Assembly: GCA_002733385.1 (NCBI GenBank)
Contig: NVVO01000032.1
Location: 1,300-10,770, forward strand
Length of the DNA: 9,471 bases
Reading direction: 5' to 3'
DNA from: Robiginitomaculum sp.
GTDB lineage: Bacteria > Pseudomonadota > Alphaproteobacteria > Caulobacterales > Maricaulaceae
How positions within the stretch are numbered: position 1 is the stretch's first letter; each line of letters opens with the position of its first letter. Below, piece after piece: positions 1-6,553 of the stretch. The notes beneath the pieces are model-generated. The model worked only from the letters and a program-made list of their open reading frames with translations. It was not told the origin of the DNA and did not search any database. Position numbers and translations under genes: made by a program.

Positions 1-1766
1 GCCACCTGCACCAAAGTCTGGTAGGTGCGCTCCCCAGCCCGTAGATCGCCGCCGCCCAGGCTCAAGTCCCCGTCGACCACACCGACGAATGTCAAATGCG
101 GAAAATTATGGCCTTTGACCACCATTTGCGTCCCGACAAGTATGTCAATCTCGCCCGCCGCCATGGCCGCCATGCGTTCGCGTATCCGTTCAGGATTGCC
201 CGCCGTGTCCGATGAGAGGATTTCCATGCGTGCATCCGGGAACAGCTTGGCGGCTTCTTCGGCCACCCGCTCGACGCCCGGCCCCACAGGGGTCAGAGCG
301 CCTTCGGTTTTACATTCCGGGCAGACGCTGGGCATGGGCATAGAAAATCCGGTATGATGACACATGGCCCGCCCGGTGCGTTTGTGCTGCACCAACCAGC
401 TATCGGTATCGGGGGATTTTAGCCGCTCCCCGCACGCCTGACAAATAATCAAAGGCGCATAACCTCTGCGGTTTAGATACAGCATAGCTTGCTCGCCCCG
501 CGACAAGGCCTGCGCTACGCCGTCGATCAAGGGTTGAGATAAAAATTTTCCAGTGTCCGGTTTATGGTCTTTCAAATCCACCAGCGCCACCTCGGGCATA
601 ATGGCGGCCCCCGGTCTTTCAGGCAAAATCACATGATGGTAACGCCCCGACTTGGCATTGGTCAGGCTTTCCAAAGACGGGGTTGCTGAGGCCAACACCA
701 CCGCCGCACCCGCAAATTTCCCCCGCACCACTGCCATATCACGGGCATTATAGATCACACCCTCATCTTGCTTGTAGGAACCATCATGCTCTTCGTCGAC
801 CACAATCAACTGCAAATCCGCAAAGGGCAAAAACAAGGCCGAACGGGCACCGACCACCAACCGCGCCCGACCCTGATGCACCTCGCGCCACACCCGACGT
901 CTGGCCGCCTCCCCCATGGCCGAATGCCATTGGGCTGGTTCTGCGCCAAACCTTTCGGTAAATCGTTTCAACCCCGCTTGGGTCAGTGCGATCTCCGGCA
1001 CCAATATCAATACTTGCCCACCTTGTCTCAAGACTTCAGCCGCCGCTTCCAGATACACTTCGGTCTTGCCGGAACCCGTCACCCCGTCGAGCAAGGCCAC
1101 CGTAAAAGACTTCTGTCGCACCAATGCTTGTAATTCAGCCCCTGCATCAACTTGCTTTTGGGTCAGTTCAAAACCGCGACCATCATGATCCGGGTCTGGT
1201 TTCCCGAACGGTGGGTCGAGGGGTGCGGTCATCCGCTCCAACAATCCCGCCTTGACCATAGTCCCGAGCACCGACGACGACACACAAGCCGCCTTGGCAA
1301 CTTCTCCTGCCCGTGCTGGCCAAATATCAACTAAATCCAACACCCGTTTGCGCACCGCGCTTAGTCCGGTTGGTCGTTGTCCTGTTGGCTTAAATAGTGT
1401 CACATCCGGGCTCGGCTCCAAGGCCTTGTAGGAGCGCAACACCATGCGCAGCACTAAACCTTGCAAGGTACAATTATATTTTGCGGTGAAATTGACAAAT
1501 TTCAGCAATTCGGGATTGAGCGGGCGCGTAGGTTTGCGTTCTGATACGGATTTAAGCTTTGCGGCATTATTATTCTTCCCGGTCGTCGTTTCACTCCTCT
1601 TCGCCTCTTGTCGCTCGCCAAACCCCCAAACAACGCCCAACTTGCCCTGTCGCCCTAACGGCGCATAGACGAAATCCCCGGCTGCAAGCTTCATGTTTGC
1701 GGGAACGGCATAGTCAAACGGTTCCGGCACGGCGACAGGGAACAGAATTTTGACTATTTTCACCAT
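1..1766 (-). CDS. priA: Primosomal protein N' (PriA replication-restart helicase), 3' end outside window
   Basis: PriA is the 3'-to-5' DNA helicase that recognises stalled or repaired forks and reloads the replisome. Reading the complement from 1766 gives 588 complete codons before the window edge; the family is usually about 700-750 residues, so the C-terminus is missing. The N-terminus (MVKIVKILFPVAVPEPFDYAVP) is the 3'-DNA-binding domain. Helicase motifs follow: Walker A GVTGSGKTE (about 228-236), DEEHD (324-328), SATPS (360-364), NRRGY (432-436), and the late motif GTQMVVKGHNFP (about 545-556). The zinc region (442-485) has CQAC and CPEC, but the second site is altered: SPDT stands where CPxC is expected, and CHHT where CHHC is expected. 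The start at 1766 is the first ATG of the frame; its Shine-Dalgarno is weak (GAG about 6 nt upstream). It is divergent from the transaldolase gene. The family assignment is secure. Confidence 0.97.
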   Translation of the reverse strand, partial: MVKIVKILFPVAVPEPFDYAVPANMKLAAGDFVYAPLGRQGKLGVVWGFGERQEAKRSETTTGKNNNAAKLKSVSERKPTRPLNPELLKFVNFTAKYNCTLQGLVLRMVLRSYKALEPSPDVTLFKPTGQRPTGLSAVRKRVLDLVDIWPARAGEVAKAACVSSSVLGTMVKAGLLERMTAPLDPPFGKPDPDHDGRGFELTQKQVDAGAELQALVRQKSFTVALLDGVTGSGKTEVYLEAAAEVLRQGGQVLILVPEIALTQAGLKRFTERFGAEPAQWHSAMGEAARRRVWREVHQGRARLVVGARSALFLPFADLQLIVVDEEHDGSYKQDEGVIYNARDMAVVRGKFAGAAVVLASATPSLESLTNAKSGRYHHVILPERPGAAIMPEVALVDLKDHKPDTGKFLSQPLIDGVAQALSRGEQAMLYLNRRGYAPLIICQACGERLKSPDTDSWLVQHKRTGRAMCHHTGFSMPMPSVCPECKTEGALTPVGPGVERVAEEAAKLFPDARMEILSSDTAGNPERIRERMAAMAAGEIDILVGTQMVVKGHNFPHLTFVGVVDGDLSLGGGDLRAGERTYQTLVQV

Positions 1767-1856
1767 TTACTACTCATATTTACACATTTGTTACGCTTTC
1801 ACGCTCTACATTGATTCGCTGATACTAAGAGAGAAATCCCTGAAAGAGAAATTGAC
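1767..1856. promoter_or_regulatory. Divergent intergenic region between priA and the transaldolase gene
   Basis: This 90-bp gap must hold promoters for both divergent genes. On the plus strand a weak pair can be drawn, TTTCAC then GATACT (1821-1826) about 18 bp later, but neither box is convincing. A GANTC site (GATTC, 1813-1817), the target of the alphaproteobacterial methylase CcrM, lies in the gap. The octamer AGAGAAAT occurs twice, at 1830-1837 and 1845-1852; the second copy contains the probable Shine-Dalgarno of the downstream gene. That promoters exist here is inferred from gene orientation; the exact boxes are not established. Confidence 0.4.
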
Positions 1857-2507
1857 ATGAAATTTTTTATTGATACTGCCGACACCGATGCCATCAGAGA
1901 CCTAATCCCCAGCGGGTTTGTTGATGGTGTGACCACCAACCCGTCCTTGATCGCCAAATCCGGGCGTGACTTCAAAGAGGTCGTCCAGGAAATTTGCGCC
2001 TTTGTTGACGGCCCGGTAAGTGCAGAAGTGACGGCGCTGGACACCAAAGGCATGATCGAAGAAGGTAAGCGCGTCGCCGGCTGGGCTGACAATGTTTGCG
2101 TTAAACTGCCCCTGACATGGGCTGGGCTTGAAGCCTGCAACGCATTATCCGCGCAAAGCATATCCACCAATGTCACCTTGTGTTTCTCAGCCAATCAGGC
2201 GCTGTTGGCGGCCAAGGCAGGGGCCACATTCATCTCGCCGTTTATCGGACGACTCGACGATATCGGGGAAGACGGTTGTGATTTAATCGCGGAAATCCGC
2301 ATTCTTTATGACAATTACGGTTTTGACACCGAAATACTCGCCGCCTCTATCCGCTCACTTGAGCATATGGAAAACTGCGCTCTTATAGGTGCAGATGTGG
2401 CCACAGCACCGCCAAATGTAATACGCGACATGGCCAATCACGAACTCACGGATAAAGGTTTAGCCGCATTCATGGCAGACTGGGCACAGAGCGGACAAAA
2501 TATTTAA
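1857..2507 (+). CDS. Small transaldolase (fructose-6-phosphate aldolase/transaldolase family)
   Basis: This 216-residue protein belongs to the compact TalC/FSA class of class I aldolases, which fold as a TIM barrel and act in the cytoplasm. Transaldolases move a dihydroxyacetone unit between sugar phosphates in the non-oxidative pentose phosphate pathway. The family signature MKFFIDTAD opens the protein. The motif GVTTNPSL (24-31) and the Schiff-base lysine in VKLPLTWAG (Lys83) are present, as is SPFIGRLDD (127-135). Residue 129 is Phe; E. coli FsaA has Tyr at the matching position, and Phe there is associated with transaldolase rather than direct fructose-6-phosphate cleavage, so transaldolase is the better call. 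The length is normal. The ATG at 1857 follows AGAG by 8 nt. The gene stops 4 bp before the convergent metK stop. Confidence 0.93.
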   Translation: MKFFIDTADTDAIRDLIPSGFVDGVTTNPSLIAKSGRDFKEVVQEICAFVDGPVSAEVTALDTKGMIEEGKRVAGWADNVCVKLPLTWAGLEACNALSAQSISTNVTLCFSANQALLAAKAGATFISPFIGRLDDIGEDGCDLIAEIRILYDNYGFDTEILAASIRSLEHMENCALIGADVATAPPNVIRDMANHELTDKGLAAFMADWAQSGQNI

Positions 2508-2526
2508 AAAACTATAGGGCTTTTTT
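2506..2526. terminator. Possible A-tract/T-tract boundary between convergent tal and metK genes
   Basis: The two convergent genes end 4 bp apart. Around the stops lies a run of six A (2506-2511), nine bases starting with CTATAG, and a run of six T (2521-2526). The A and T tracts are complementary and give either transcript a U-rich tail, as in bidirectional terminators. There is no GC-rich stem between them, so this would be a weak intrinsic terminator at best. Confidence 0.25.
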
Positions 2527-3705
2527 CAAGGCATCTACAAGATCGGTTTTTTCCCACGAAAACCCGCCGTCATTATCGGGACTGCGTCCAAAATGCCCAT
2601 AGGCAGACGTGCGGGCATAGATCGGTTTATTGAGGCCCAAATGCTCGCGAATACCGCGCGGGGTCAGGCTCATGACCTGGCCAATGGCTTTTTCTAGTGC
2701 CAATTCGCTGACCTGGCCTTTGCCGCCCATATCTACATAAATCGAGGTTGGTCGTGCCACACCAATCGCGTAGGACAATTGGATATTAACCCAGTCTGAA
2801 ATGCCAGCCGCAACAATATTTTTGGCCAGATACCGCGCCGCATAGGCGGCCGAGCGGTCAACTTTGGTCGGATCTTTTCCGGAAAATGCACCGCCACCGT
2901 GGGGAGCCGCGCCGCCGTAAGTGTCGACTATGATTTTGCGGCCCGTAAGTCCGGTGTCTCCGTCCGGCCCGCCAATGACAAATTTCCCGGTCGGGTTAAT
3001 ATGCCAGATGGTTTCGTCTGTGATCCAACCTTCGGGCAATTGCTCAATAATATAGGGCTTGACCAGTTTCGCCACATCAGCCGAACTCATATTTTCGTCC
3101 AAATGCTGGGTCGATAAAACGATTGCCGACGCGTCAACGGGTTTACCATTTTCGTAACGCACTGTGACCTGGCTTTTGGAATCAGGGCCGATCCAATCTT
3201 GCCCCTCCATCTTGCGGGCTTTGGCCAGGCGCTCAAGTATTTTGTGGCTATAATAAACCGGTGCAGGCATCAAATCCGGCGTTTCTGAACAGGCATAGCC
3301 GAACATAATGCCCTGATCGCCCGCGCCTTCTTCAGCGTGTAATCCGCTGCCATCATCTACACCTTGGGCAATGTCGGCGCTTTGCGCATGTAAGAGAATG
3401 TCAATGTCGGCGGTTTGCCAATGGAAACCCGCTTGCTCATAACCAATGTCTTTTATGGCGGCACGCGTGGTTTCTTCAATCATTTCATGGGTGATTTTAT
3501 CGGAACCACGGGTCTCGCCGGCTATTACGACTTTATCAGTGGTGGTCAGGGTTTCCGCAGCAACTCGCACATCCCAAGGCGACATGCCGTCCCGTACACT
3601 TTCACGAAAGAACAGATCGACGATTTCGTCGGAAATCCGGTCCGAGACTTTATCCGGATGCCCTTCGGATACAGACTCGGATGTAAATTCATAATGTTGG
3701 CGCAT
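2512..3705 (-). CDS. metK: S-adenosylmethionine synthetase
   Basis: MetK makes S-adenosylmethionine from methionine and ATP, releasing phosphate and pyrophosphate; the enzyme is a cytoplasmic homotetramer or dimer of dimers. The 397-residue product has the family motifs in order: SEGHPDKVSD (13-22, ATP-binding histidine), GAGDQGIMFGYA (127-138), and the glycine-rich GGGAFSGKDPTKVDRS (270-285). Length is close to the usual 385-400. The start at 3705 has a strong Shine-Dalgarno, AAAGGAG, 6 nt upstream. It is downstream of ahcY in the same direction with a 66-nt gap, so co-transcription is likely; the pair covers SAM synthesis and removal of its product after methyl transfer. No internal disruption is seen. 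Confidence 0.98.
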   Translation of the reverse strand: MRQHYEFTSESVSEGHPDKVSDRISDEIVDLFFRESVRDGMSPWDVRVAAETLTTTDKVVIAGETRGSDKITHEMIEETTRAAIKDIGYEQAGFHWQTADIDILLHAQSADIAQGVDDGSGLHAEEGAGDQGIMFGYACSETPDLMPAPVYYSHKILERLAKARKMEGQDWIGPDSKSQVTVRYENGKPVDASAIVLSTQHLDENMSSADVAKLVKPYIIEQLPEGWITDETIWHINPTGKFVIGGPDGDTGLTGRKIIVDTYGGAAPHGGGAFSGKDPTKVDRSAAYAARYLAKNIVAAGISDWVNIQLSYAIGVARPTSIYVDMGGKGQVSELALEKAIGQVMSLTPRGIREHLGLNKPIYARTSAYGHFGRSPDNDGGFSWEKTDLVDALKKAL

Positions 3706-3771
3706 AATACGCTCCTTTAGGTTTTAAGGCTCTTCGCATATCCTTTGGCGGGCTTTGTCCAATTGTTGCTT
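3706..3771 (-). other. Intercistronic spacer ahcY-metK
   Basis: This is the 66-nt gap between the ahcY stop and the metK start. It contains the metK Shine-Dalgarno (AAAGGAG, complement of 3712-3718). I looked for a SAM-binding riboswitch because metK leaders of alphaproteobacteria often carry one. I found no stem set or conserved core that I could match to SAM-II or the SAM/SAH class. There is no obvious terminator, consistent with read-through from ahcY. Confidence 0.5.
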
Positions 3772-5082
3772 TTAGTAACGGTAATGCTCCGGTTTATACG
3801 GTCCTTCTACGGGAAGACCCAAATATTCAGATTGGTCATCGGATAGTTTTGTTAGCTTGGCGCCCAGTTTGGCCAAATGTAGTTCTGCGACTTTTTCGTC
3901 CAAATGCTTAGGCAGAACATAAACTTTGTTTTCATAAGTTTTGTAATTTTCCCAAATCTCGATTTGGGCCAACACTTGATTGGTAAAGCTGGCAGACATA
4001 ACAAAACTGGGATGTCCAGTGCCGCAACCAAGATTGACCAAACGTCCCTCGGCCAGAACAATGAGACGTTTACCGTCCGGGAACACAACTTCGTCCACTT
4101 GTGGTTTAACATTGTCCCATTCATAATTACGCAAGGCGTCAATTTGAATTTCGCTGTCAAAATGGCCAATATTACAGACAATGGCCCGGTCTTTCATGGC
4201 CCGCATATGCTCGACCGTAATCACATCTTTATTGCCTGTAGCAGTGACGAAAATATCGCAGACGGGAGCAGCTTCTTCCATGGTCACGACTTCATAGCCT
4301 TCCATGGCAGCCTGTAATGCGCATATCGGATCGATTTCCGTGACTTTGACCCGCGCACCTTGAGAGCGTAGGCTCTCGGCGGAACCTTTGCCCACATCGC
4401 CAAACCCGCAAATCACGGCGGTTTTACCCGACAACATAACGTCGGTAGCGCGTTTAATGCTGTCTACCAGACTTTCCTTACAGCCGTAAAGATTATCAAA
4501 TTTAGACTTAGTGACACTGTCATTTACATTGATTGCAGGCACCACCAGTGTTCCGGATTTTTCCATTTGGTAGAGGCGCATAACCCCGGTTGTGGTTTCT
4601 TCGGACAGGCCACGCACGTCTTTCATCAATTCGGGATATTCTTCGTGCATAAGAACCGTCAGATCCCCGCCGTCGTCCAATATCATATTGGGTGTCCAAC
4701 CATTAGGGCCTTTTACGGTCGCGTGGATACATTCCCAAAATTCGTCCTCGGTGAGGCCCTTCCAGGCAAATACCGGAACCCCGGTGACTGCAATGGCAGC
4801 AGCGGCCTGATCTTGGGTTGAGAAAATATTGCAAGACGACCAGCGCACTTCCGCGCCCAGAGCCGTCAGTGTTTCAATTAAAACCGCCGTTTGGATCGTC
4901 ATGTGCAAGCAGCCGGCAATGCGTGCGCCTTTGAGAGGCTTTGTTTCGCCAAATTCTGTCCGCAAAGCCATCAGGCCAGGCATTTCAGTTTCAGCAATAT
5001 TGATTTCCTTGCGGCCCCAATCGGCCAGAGAAATATCAGCTACTTTAAAATCATTTTGTGTTTCTATTTGTGTTTTGGGCAT
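3772..5082 (-). CDS. ahcY: Adenosylhomocysteinase (S-adenosyl-L-homocysteine hydrolase)
   Basis: AhcY splits S-adenosylhomocysteine reversibly into adenosine and homocysteine, using tightly bound NAD, and so relieves product inhibition of methyltransferases. Starting at 5082 gives 436 residues ending in the typical KPEHYRY. Visible features: substrate/NAD-contacting LDDGGD (135-140), SEETTTG (160-166), NDSVTKSKFDNLYGC (187-201, including Lys192, Asp196, Asn197, Cys201), and Rossmann GFGDVGKG (226-233). The 5082 ATG has AGGA 7 nt upstream; an in-frame ATG at 5115 has no Shine-Dalgarno and would add 11 unusual residues, so I prefer 5082. The segment between LDDGGD and SEETTTG is short, as in animal enzymes, and lacks the roughly 40-residue insert I expect in most alphaproteobacterial homologues. 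It is the first gene of the probable ahcY-metK operon. Confidence 0.97.
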   Translation of the reverse strand: MPKTQIETQNDFKVADISLADWGRKEINIAETEMPGLMALRTEFGETKPLKGARIAGCLHMTIQTAVLIETLTALGAEVRWSSCNIFSTQDQAAAAIAVTGVPVFAWKGLTEDEFWECIHATVKGPNGWTPNMILDDGGDLTVLMHEEYPELMKDVRGLSEETTTGVMRLYQMEKSGTLVVPAINVNDSVTKSKFDNLYGCKESLVDSIKRATDVMLSGKTAVICGFGDVGKGSAESLRSQGARVKVTEIDPICALQAAMEGYEVVTMEEAAPVCDIFVTATGNKDVITVEHMRAMKDRAIVCNIGHFDSEIQIDALRNYEWDNVKPQVDEVVFPDGKRLIVLAEGRLVNLGCGTGHPSFVMSASFTNQVLAQIEIWENYKTYENKVYVLPKHLDEKVAELHLAKLGAKLTKLSDDQSEYLGLPVEGPYKPEHYRY

Positions 5083-5146
5083 GTTGTTATCCTGTATTCG
5101 GCCAAAGTATTTCATTTGGTCGCAACGTAAATTTTAAGTCTGCAAG

Positions 5147-5175
5147 CCTATAAGGAAATTTCCTTTTGTATGCAA
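5147..5175 (-). promoter_or_regulatory. Candidate ahcY-metK promoter with palindromic operator
   Basis: On the minus strand TTGCAT (5175-5170) and TATAGG (5152-5147) are separated by 17 bp. They resemble -35 and -10 boxes with 3/6 and 4/6 matches to the sigma70 consensus. The perfect 14-bp palindrome AAGGAAATTTCCTT (5152-5165) fills most of the spacer, where a bound repressor would block RNA polymerase. The ahcY start codon is about 65 nt downstream of the -10. The boxes are inferred by eye; the palindrome itself is exact. Confidence 0.4.
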
Positions 5176-5236
5176 TGGTTTATTATGCCACATTTGTGTA
5201 AGGTCAGATATAAAATTTTTCCAGACCAGCAAATGC

Positions 5237-5242
5237 AAGGAG
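5237..5242 (+). promoter_or_regulatory. Shine-Dalgarno that sets the glycosyltransferase start
   Basis: AAGGAG lies 6 nt before the codon ATC at 5249. This is the only good ribosome binding site in front of the glycosyltransferase frame, and its spacing is optimal for that codon. It lies too close to the out-of-frame GTG at 5242 to serve it, and far from the in-frame GTG at 5318. Confidence 0.6.
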
Positions 5243-5248
5243 TGCAAA

Positions 5249-6238
5249 ATCCCCAAAGCCTCAATCATCATTGTCAATTATAATGCGGGCCAATGGCTGG
5301 CACGTTCAATTGCATCTGTGTGCGCTCAAAGCGAGCAGGATTTTGAATGTTTTATTGTCGATAACGGCTCTACCGACGGGTCAATGGCGAGCTTGCCGGA
5401 ACTGGATGCTCGTTTTAAAATCATGGAGCTTTGCGAAAATACAGGGTTTGCCGCCGCCAATAACCAGGCTGCCAAATTGGCGAAAGCCCCTTGGCTGGCT
5501 TTGCTTAACCCGGACGCCTTTGCCCGCAAAGACTGGCTGGAACAATTATTAAAAGCCGCCGCAGGCGCACCCAATATCACCATGGTCGGCTCTACACAAT
5601 TTCAGGCTTTGCCAAACACGCCCACACTGGACGGAGTTGGGGATTGTTACCATATTTCCGGCATCGCCTTTCGGGCCGGTTATGGCAAACAGATACCACC
5701 ACCCAAGACCGGATTGGTGTTCGGCCCTTGCGCCGCCGCCGCGCTTTATGAACGCGATAGGTTTTTAAAACTCGGCGGATTTGATGAACGGTTTTTTTGT
5801 TACCACGAAGATGTTGATCTGGCGTTTCGCATGCAGCTTGCGGGCGGTGAATGCCTGCAATCCGGCGAGGCTATTGTGGATCATGTCGGCTCAGCTATAT
5901 CCGCAAAAGTGCCAGAATTTGCGATTTATCACGGCACGCGCAACCGGATTTGGACATTTTTTAAAAACATGCCCTGGCCGCTTTTGATTTTATTCACGCC
6001 GTTACATGTTGGAGCCAATTTGGCTTATCTGGGCTGGGCTTTATTGCGCAAGGGCAGGTTCAAGCCAACTTTGCGCGGCGTAAAAGACGGAATAGCGGGT
6101 CTGCCGCAAACTTTCCGTGACCGCCGTACCGTACAAAAAACACGGTCGGTCAGCAGTCTTGCTATGCTGAATAAATTCACCTGGTCACCGATCAAAGTCG
6201 TGACACGCGGTATTCATATTCGCACATTTTTTAAATAG
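5249..6238 (+). CDS. Family 2 glycosyltransferase, rhamnosyltransferase-like; probable ATC start
   Basis: This is a GT-A fold family 2 glycosyltransferase, probably adding a sugar from a nucleotide donor during surface polysaccharide or lipopolysaccharide assembly on the inner membrane; donor and acceptor cannot be read from sequence. From the ATC at 5249 the product is 329 residues. The first strand ASIIIVNYN (4-12), VDNGSTDGS (37-45), NTGFAAANN (64-72), NPDAF (87-91), and CYHEDVDLAFRM (184-195, with the ED-x-D type acid cluster) follow the WbbL/rhamnosyltransferase pattern. A hydrophobic segment near 242-264 suggests a membrane anchor or re-entrant helix. The frame is open from 5138 but has no ATG, GTG, TTG or CTG before 5297; the first usual start, GTG at 5318, would delete the nucleotide-binding strand. 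It stands alone, divergent from ahcY. Confidence 0.88.
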   Translation: MPKASIIIVNYNAGQWLARSIASVCAQSEQDFECFIVDNGSTDGSMASLPELDARFKIMELCENTGFAAANNQAAKLAKAPWLALLNPDAFARKDWLEQLLKAAAGAPNITMVGSTQFQALPNTPTLDGVGDCYHISGIAFRAGYGKQIPPPKTGLVFGPCAAAALYERDRFLKLGGFDERFFCYHEDVDLAFRMQLAGGECLQSGEAIVDHVGSAISAKVPEFAIYHGTRNRIWTFFKNMPWPLLILFTPLHVGANLAYLGWALLRKGRFKPTLRGVKDGIAGLPQTFRDRRTVQKTRSVSSLAMLNKFTWSPIKVVTRGIHIRTFFK

Positions 6239-6254
6239 TCAAAGAACTATTTAA
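6231..6254. terminator. Inverted repeat spanning both convergent stop codons
   Basis: TTAAATAGT (6231-6239) and ACTATTTAA (6246-6254) form a perfect 9-bp stem with a 6-nt loop. The stem contains the glycosyltransferase stop TAG (6236-6238) and the stop of the leftward Sel1 gene (6251-6253). Being symmetric, it could act on both transcripts. It is AT-rich and neither side has a T tract, so a classical intrinsic terminator is doubtful; it may instead protect 3' ends. Confidence 0.4.
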
Positions 6255-6553
6255 GCAGCTTGTACATCTGCAATTTTTTTACGGTTTTCCGCAAGCCATC
6301 CGCGCGCGGCGCGTTGGGCTAAAGTCACATCCTCGGAACTCATTTCCATGGTCAACTCACTGCGGTAAGCCTGAGCAGGTTTGGAACCGAGAAGTGCCGC
6401 CAGATTGAACCACTTATGGGCTTCAATCATATCCGGACCCCTGTCCTCGTGATCTGTGGAATATATAAGCCCGAGACGGAATAAATCCGCAGCCTCGGCT
6501 TTTGCAATAACGGCCGCTCTAGCCTCTTTTACTTCAACATCTGTAAAGGCCAT
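6251..6553 (-). CDS. Small Sel1-repeat (TPR-like) protein
   Basis: This 100-residue soluble protein contains one clear Sel1-like repeat, a helix-turn-helix pair related to TPR. Its core runs from about residue 22 to 56 (ADLFRLGLIYS ... EAHKWFNLAALLGS), with the typical A-x-K/W-F/Y-x-x-A-A pattern. A second partial helix pair follows (about 60-88). Such proteins usually serve as protein-binding scaffolds; no catalytic motif or signal peptide is seen, so a cytoplasmic partner-binding role is inferred and the partner is unknown. The ATG at 6553 has a purine-rich GGGGGGAGAAGG just upstream. It has its own long AT-rich upstream region and converges with the glycosyltransferase gene 12 bp away. Confidence 0.85.
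   Translation of the reverse strand: MAFTDVEVKEARAAVIAKAEAADLFRLGLIYSTDHEDRGPDMIEAHKWFNLAALLGSKPAQAYRSELTMEMSSEDVTLAQRAARGWLAENRKKIADVQAA

Noticed and set aside
1..1753. Several plus-strand open frames of 60-120 codons at the left end
   Set aside because: All are antisense to the continuous PriA frame read from 1766 to the window edge, which carries every helicase motif.
1799..2194. 131-codon open frame opposite the transaldolase gene
   Set aside because: Lies antisense to a well-supported gene, its protein has no recognisable motif, and it begins inside that gene.
3706..3771. SAM-II or SAM/SAH riboswitch in front of metK
   Set aside because: Such riboswitches are common at this place in alphaproteobacteria, but I could not draw the needed pseudoknot or match the conserved core, and the gap is short. 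A covariance-model search (Infernal against Rfam SAM classes) would settle it.
3904..4317. 137-codon open frame opposite ahcY
   Set aside because: Antisense shadow of the conserved AhcY coding region with no family resemblance or ribosome binding site.
5083..5115. Longer AhcY starting at the ATG at 5115
   Set aside because: No Shine-Dalgarno precedes it, whereas 5082 has AGGA at good spacing and gives the usual type of N-terminus.
5083..5250. SAH or SAM riboswitch in the ahcY leader
   Set aside because: No GC-rich stem set typical of the SAH riboswitch; the leader is AT-rich and its only strong symmetry is the 14-bp palindrome in the promoter.
5318..6238. Glycosyltransferase starting at GTG 5318
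   Set aside because: This would remove the ASIIIVNYN strand that all GT-A family 2 enzymes need, and GTG at 5318 lacks a ribosome binding site; the homologous coding continues upstream to 5249.
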